A DNA stretch of 64,000 bases, taken from Astropecten irregularis (taxonomy: Eukaryota; Echinodermata; Asteroidea; Paxillosida; Astropectinidae). Below are positions 57,910 to 64,000 of the stretch, one piece after another (within the stretch, counting starts at the first letter, position 1; every line of letters begins with the position of its first letter). The position numbers were made by a program, and so were the translations under genes. Where the stretch lies: assembly GCA_963971285.1 (NCBI GenBank), contig OZ020261.1:2232001-2296000 (forward strand), read 5' to 3'. Below the pieces are notes generated by a model. The model was given only the letters and a program-made list of their open reading frames with translations. It had not been told where the DNA came from and did not search any database.

Positions 57910-58789
57910 TTATGAGCTGTTTATAACAGCCATAAATGTCTAGTTTATCTATTGCCAATGATTGATCTCCCCATCGGTCTACAGCAAGGATCGCAGAGGT
58001 CGTGACCCCAAACGATCCAGACCCAAAACCCAAGACTCATCCTTGAACTCCTCCAGGCGGAGGTTTTCCCCCTCCCCTAGGCGGGAGCCAACAAGAAAAT
58101 GTTCCACTGTGCTGGGGCTTTTCCCTTGAATGCACGGGGGGGGGCATAAATTACCCCGATCATCTCTATCATAAGGGCGCTCCTTTCAAATTTAAGTGCA
58201 CCGCGGAGCCTAAACCCCCTTCAATGCACGAACAAGGAATTTCCCTACCGACAACCTGTCTATTGTTTCCATTTTATTTTGGCGCAAACAACACATAACC
58301 GGCCCACCATAACAGAGTACCGCCTAGCAAAAGGTGCGAGCGGGATATAAACAATGCTTCCAATGGAAAAACCGCTATCATTGACGTTCTCATGCCACGT
58401 TGAGAGCTGTGTTTGATGCAACTTGTCCACGTAAAACCCCATAAATGTATGGCCGTGATTTCCCCCTTTCCCCCTTGTTCTAAATGCATGAAAAGACACT
58501 GAGTTCCTGAATGGGTCCTGCACCTTAATTGTGAATAAATCCCACTGCCAAGCCGTCTAAGGAAAAGGATAGTCGGGGACCCTCAGACAAACTTAGCCTT
58601 GAATCCGGGCATACATTTTCAAACGCCACCGGATCTGAGTACCATCACAACCCTTTCACAGAGTGCAAAAACGACTGCCATGACGGCACAAAATACCTGA
58701 ATCTCAAAGGATCTCACTGATACACTGTACTTCAATCCACAGCCATTCAAAGCTAGCTGCACCCCTGTGCTCTTTGCACTGTTCATACA

Positions 58790-59420
58790 ACAGAGCCGAA
58801 CCGGGGCTTTTCCCCAACAGCTGATTCTAGCGCATTGGGGCTTCACCCCGCGCATATCCCATGCTCTCAAATCACATCCATTCACAAACCATGCTCTTTG
58901 AGTCTTGGTACCGTCCATACCACAGAGCCGAACCAGGGCTTTTCCCCTACGGCTGTCTCTGATGTTAGGGGCTCCCCCCCCCCCCCCCCCCTGCGCAAAA
59001 CCTCAAATTCCAGCCACATCTATTCACGGCTATAGCTGTCCCTTCATGCTCTCTGAGTCTTTGTACCGTTCATACAACAGAGCCAAACCAGGGCTTTTCC
59101 CCTACGGCTGTCTGGCTAGGGGCTTCCTCCTGCGCAAAAACCTCATATTCTCAGGCCACACCCATTCACGGCTATAGCTGTCCCTTCATGTTCTTTGAGC
59201 CTGCACCGTTCATACAATAGAGCCGAACCGGGTGTTCCTAGCGCGTTGGGGCTTTTCTCCTGCGCATAAACTGGTATTTTCGAGCCACAGTCATTCACGG
59301 CTAACCGCACCGTCATACTCTTTGAGTCTTTGCACCTCTCGTACAGTATACATGTAGTGGCACCGGGGATTTCCCCCTACGACTGCTTCTAGCATGTTAG
59401 AGATTTCCCCCTGTGTAATA
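58790..59420. repeat. Degenerate tandem repeat (130-150-bp unit) in E2
   Basis: About five copies of a unit with TTCATACAACAGAGCCGAAC, GGGCTTTTCCCCTACGGCTG, GGGGCTTCCTCCTGCGCA and CATTCACGGCTATAGCTGTC. One copy carries a C17-type tract near 58974-58992. Confidence 0.85.
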
Positions 59421-61200
59421 CCTCATGCAGTATTGAGCCAACGATTATATTTACTAGCCCGAAGCCATTATTTAAACCTCCATCCTTCTTCCCTCAGTCT
59501 CTTGAATCATATTCATAAACACGCCCTACTTGTTTCCTGATTGCCGCATCTTGGGCGCGCAAAAAGGGCAGTAATCCTGGACGGCCGCTCGATCCAGAAA
59601 TCCCCGAGATGAATTTGAGTATGGCGTGGGCACTCCCGTTGCCATCTGAATCCGCTGGGGCCGGCACCTAAAGGTCCTTACGTCCTTGTTAGGATGAACC
59701 TTTCCCAGTGTTAAAGGCATCTGTCTCCTCGTGGTGTCGCCCCGTCTGGGGCACTCGTTCTCATTTCCCTCTTGTGGGCCCCCGCTTGGGGCAAAGGTTA
59801 GAGCGAGTCCGTGTCACGCCTTCCTCCAAACCCCACTCGTAGGGACACACATCATCCCAAAAGCTCTGGACGCAAATTCTGAAAACATTAATTTCATCTG
59901 CTGTCTGGAGCACAGAGAGAGACCTTTCCATGGAGCACTGACCGGCTCGCCGACATCGCCACGGGCCCCAGCGTCCTCCTATTAAAAAGGATCATAAGGC
60001 AATCAACAAATTGATTAAACCCGGCAGTAACACGAACAACACAAAACCCGAAATAAAGTGAAAAAGGGCATGTGTGTCCCCCAATAGACTTGCATACACA
60101 CCTATGCCTACACAACCACCCATAAATGCGAACATTTTATGCATATAATTCACATACGAAACCCCTGAAATTATGCCTCGGTCGCGATGCCGCATTAAAT
60201 ATATGCCAGCACCCTTATATAAATATTCATAATAGGGGACCTAAGGTTCGTTCAGTATAAACCCTAACCATCTATGGCCACTTTAAAATGCCTGAGGTTA
60301 GACCGACTCGAGAGGAAGATAAAACTTTCTCTGCTCTGTACACAACCAACCCAACGATACCTATAAACATAAAAGGCTAGAACGGTACCATGTGCGCCTT
60401 GCCAATGAGCCCAAAATATCTACAGCGTACTCTGTTCATACCCCTTCACATTATGTAATCGTCTACTGAGCCGGGCTCCCCTTTATTTTACTAATCTATT
60501 ATAATCAGTATTAAACTGCCATCATCCTCTAGAACGCCCTTGGTAAATGAAAAAACGGGACTGACCTCTACGTCACCGCATAATGTATGCGTTCCGATCC
60601 TCCGCGAACCGGTCCATTGAATGCGTAAGCTGACACAATGGCCACCCATTATGTGGCGGAATGCTCCTGACCTGAAAGGCATGGGCGTGCACAGCACCAT
60701 AATTGCGCTGCGCTTTGCCACACAATATCAAAATACTGCAATCGCCCTGAACCACTCACCCGAGCAGGGTCTCATACCCAATGCAATATGCACCCAGCCG
60801 GCCCCGCCTGGCCACTTCCCCCTTGACTGAATTTCCAACACTCTTCGATTTACACGATTACCCATGGAAGATTTCCAACATTTATAAATCATGTATATAC
60901 CAACAACTCAGTCGGTGTCCATGGATACAAAGTCCAACTCATGAACCTCCCTTATATTATGTATTAGGGGCGGGGCCAAAGATCCCGGTCGCCGAAGAAC
61001 CTTGAATTCTCCTCATTAAAACAGGATAAAACGCCATTACCTTGCATTTCCCGAGCTCTAAGGGTAACGAACACCTTCCTATCAACTGTACCATATCACC
61101 TTCCTATTTCTGGAGGGAATCCATTGCTTTCTGGGGAAATGAAGGACCTTTGTACTGACCGTCAGCAAACGGCACACCCAGCTACGGGGGCTACAGAATC

Positions 61201-61223
61201 GCGACTGATATATCATCAGTCGC
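61201..61223. other. Subterminal hairpin of E2
   Basis: Same perfect 9-bp stem and 5-base loop as in E1, 28 bases from the right end of E2. Confidence 0.9.
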
Positions 61224-61251
61224 CCTCAACGTTCACATCGATGCAAATAGT

Positions 61252-63331
61252 CACTGAAACCACAAGTATCCGTCTTGGGGCCAAATAAAAAGGTAATACA
61301 AAAGACGCGATCACCATTGTTTAACTATATGGCGAGCGCGTCTTTGTTAAATCCGTTGTGATTTACCGCATTGTCTCTTGCACGGTAAAATGGCCACCGA
61401 TGGCTTCAGTTGATACAAAAGCATTGGAAGTCCAGATTTGTTTACATGATGTCCGGGGGAAACACAATACGCATGCGTTACTTTCGAAGTCAAGGCACCC
61501 AATTATTCACACACGTATATGTCAGTGCATTCAGACCAGTTCAGGTAATCATACACATCCAACAGTGTGTCATGAACTACAGAACGGGGTGTGAGCTCAT
61601 CTCAGGGCCTTTACAGGATTATCAAGACGTCGTTATAAAGGGGTCTCTACTTACATGTACTTGCGTGCGGATCAGTGAGGGAATCGGTTCGTACGATCGA
61701 GATTGCCGTTGTCCGAGAAAGATGAATGGGAAATTTCAGATAGTATAGGTTTGAACCAGCGCCTTGAAATAACACTCTTTGATATGTGTGGCTTTAAAAA
61801 GAATTATGGGTCACACCCTTGAGGTGATAAAATATGAAAAACTGCAACATTTAACATGAAATTTAGAATCATAACTGTTTATTACATGTAATTTACAAGT
61901 AATCAATGATCGATGAGATACGTATTTCAGTATATTAACTAGCCATCATTAAGTTCAATTCAGTTATGCTTGATTTTTTGACAGGGTTAAAATTGACTCA
62001 TTTGTAACTGTTACTATTACAAGCAATTAATACTAATAATTATTTAGGTTCACATACCACAATTGACTTTAGTCGTGAGGATCAAATTTTGTTTGGGGGC
62101 CAATGGTCGATTTCATCAAACTCTTCGAAACTTACTTTCAATCGTAGGACTTTTGATGCAATAAAGCCCTACGATAGGCCCCATTCGATGGGTAATCCTT
62201 CGTAACTCGAGTTACGATCGATCGCAGGGCTTCGTGAAATAGAGCTTCTTCGTGGTAATAATGATTATCTGTTTTCCTTTACTTAAAAAACAACGATTAA
62301 ATATTGGTAATTATTGGTAATATTCGGCCTTTGTGGAAACGTCACGATGGGTCGGTGGTATTACATAAGGTACAGCGCTTTGATCTTCTTGGAAAGGCGC
62401 TTTATAAATCCCCGTTATTATTATTATTTTGTCACTAAAAAAAAATTGTGTCATATAAAGGACCTACATTGAATAAAATATATCCAGTATACTGCGTTAG
62501 GGAGAAAAATAATTCCAATGTTTAACACATAGCGTCTGCCACATTCTGTGATATATCTCCAACTTCTTTTAAATGAACAAAACTCATTGAAAAAATTACC
62601 CTTTGGGCAGAGTGGGTACACATAAACTTAACAAAATACTTTTTAAGATTTTTGAAAATTGCATCATCTTGATGTTTACCTGCGTTTCAAATGAGTTTTT
62701 AAGGTTTCAGATTTGAAATAAAATATGACAAGCATATAGTTTCCTTAAGATATGTCTTAATGTTATGTGTCATTGGAGACATTGTACGATGGTGGTTAGT
62801 ATAGTATCGCGACATGGTCAATTTGAAATTATACAATTAAATTTCAAATTTGTAATTTTGTTTTGAAAAAAATACCAAATACAAATTAACATCAAATACT
62901 AAATTGGCACATTTTACATAATATCCCAGTTGAACATGATGTGTAGTACAAAATAAATAATGATTTACAGCTAGGAAAGGCAGTGCTCTGTCACATCGCA
63001 TTATGCAAGTAATAACAGTACATTATATCAATGTACCTGTAGCTACACATGATATAAACCTTTTAAAAAGTTCTGCAACTCAGGTTTGAGGGATGATATC
63101 TTTTTTTGTTAATGATCTATGAACGGTGAAACTGGTACCATTGGGAAGCTTCATTATTCCTCCTTACAATGATGTGCCATTTCTCCTGATTAAAGGGCAA
63201 AGGCAGGAACAAAAACAATGGCATCCCTTAAATTTGAGTTGCAGAATATTTTGATGAGTTTATATTAAATCGTAAAGCAAAATATTTTCTTATTCAAAAT
63301 GTTCAGAATTTGATTCCTAAGTCACAAAATA
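61252..63331. other. No gene seen; AT-rich spacer before unit C
   Basis: A stretch at 61422-61463 is an imperfect inverted match to 52586-52630 on the other side of E1/E2. At 62370-62429 the phrase AGCGCTTTG ... GGAAAGGCGCTTTATAAAT followed by a TTA microsatellite looks like the 3' end of a common invertebrate retroposon. Otherwise featureless. Confidence 0.55.
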
Positions 63332-64000
63332 TGGATGTGATATTAAAACATAAATGTGGTTACCAAAGAAAGTATCAAATCGGACGATTCACAATAATGC
63401 CTCACCATGAATTTGCAACGCGTTGGCCAACACACTGAGCATCTGTTCACATGCGCAATTTGTAGACAAAATGTATTCCGCATTGTGATTGGACAACGCG
63501 TTGCAAAGTCATGGTGGTGCACTATTGTGAATCGCCCGATTTGGTCAAACAGATATCAAACATTTATTACTTGTAGTCTTGAAGTTTAACCTATATTCAG
63601 ACTGCTTATTATTCGTTGACTGTGAATAAAGCACTTCACATATAATTCAAAATTATCCGTGTCTCCAACCATTATTATTAAATATCATACAGAGAGGTCA
63701 TTTACCCAACCATTTACTTGAACAATAATATTTTATCCTTGATGTACAGCCTTTCAAAAAATATCTTTCACTCTGTTTTGGACACAGTATTACAGTTATG
63801 TGTTTTTGTTTCCCTCTGGTACTGTCCATAAAGTACGCACGCACGAAATGCCGAATTTTTTTTCACATTAGGTTGTTCACTTCTCGTGGTACCTTGCTTT
63901 AGCATCATTTAAATGTCGCAGTAAACCGGGCCGGTACCACGGTTATTGGGACGTCACTTTTAAATGCTGACATTAATGACTAAAGTGTAACAGGTTTGTA
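63332..64000. repeat. Start of segmental unit C (matches 17760-18490)
   Basis: Same order of landmarks as unit A: ATGTGATATTA, palindromic MITE, GTTGACTGTGAATAAAGC, TCTGTTTTGGACACAG, GGGCCGGTACC. Truncated by the window end. Confidence 0.88.
63376..63543. mobile_element. Palindromic MITE, copy in unit C
   Basis: CAAATCGGACGATTCACAAT at the left and GTGAATCGCCCGATTTG at the right; same place within the unit as the copy at 17807, so it predates the duplication. Confidence 0.8.

Larger units (their letters stand above)
52925..61251. mobile_element. Long terminal-repeat element E2 (8.3 kb), no recognised genes
   Basis: Bounded by a perfect 13-bp inverted repeat (ACTATTTGCATCG ... CGATGCAAATAGT) with ends identical to E1. 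The interior is noticeably richer in G+C than both flanks, has poly-C tracts, and holds three tandem-repeat zones. I find no transposase, RT, helicase or recombinase; the longest frames (for example 54905-55330 minus and 53877-54308 plus) match nothing I know. The small TIR with a subterminal hairpin recalls Helentron/HINE-type elements, but no diagnostic protein or TT insertion site is proven. Confidence 0.75.

Overview
Eukaryotic, intron-containing, transposon-rich DNA, most likely from a marine invertebrate deuterostome (hemichordate, echinoderm or amphioxus; the window alone cannot decide). Reasons: a Ty3/gypsy-type retrotransposon of the Gmr1-like group, known mainly from deuterostomes; a TRIM-type RING/B-box gene with a beta-propeller-like tail; secreted F-type lectin genes built from small phase-1 exons; tRNA-derived SINEs, Penelope-like fragments and many terminal-inverted-repeat elements.

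Layout. 1-9.2 kb: a Penelope-like fragment runs into a (TGTCC)n array, which is split by a very young 8.1-kb LTR retrotransposon on the minus strand (LTRs 674-2255 and 7210-8790, 5-bp target duplication CCTGT). Its pol order is protease-integrase-RT-RNase H. 10.5-10.9 kb: a hAT-like MITE with perfect 8-bp TSDs. 11.6-15.6 kb: a two-coding-exon TRIM gene (592 aa, plus strand), preceded by a composite CTG-type array and with a 1.35-kb minisatellite in its intron. 16.6-17.4 kb: a large inverted repeat enclosing a small secreted-peptide ORF.

17.8-52.4 kb: a tandem segmental duplication carrying two paralogous minus-strand genes. I reconstructed five coding exons in each: signal peptide, three exons of an F-type (fucolectin) domain, and a terminal PAN/Apple-like exon. 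All eight introns are phase 1, the frames join exactly, and the products are 275 and 284 aa. The introns hold Penelope-like pieces, a decayed LINE, SINEs, long-inverted-repeat elements and, in the second unit, an insertion with a broken SGNH-hydrolase ORF. A third unit starts at about 63.33 kb and leaves the window.

52.6-61.25 kb: two adjacent elements with identical ends (66 bp left, 61 bp right, 13-bp terminal inverted repeat, subterminal hairpin) and different interiors, one about 0.27 kb and one 8.3 kb. The long one is visibly richer in G+C, shows no recognisable protein gene, and carries several tandem-repeat blocks. It is the least explained object here.

All calls come from reading the sequence by eye; no database search was made.
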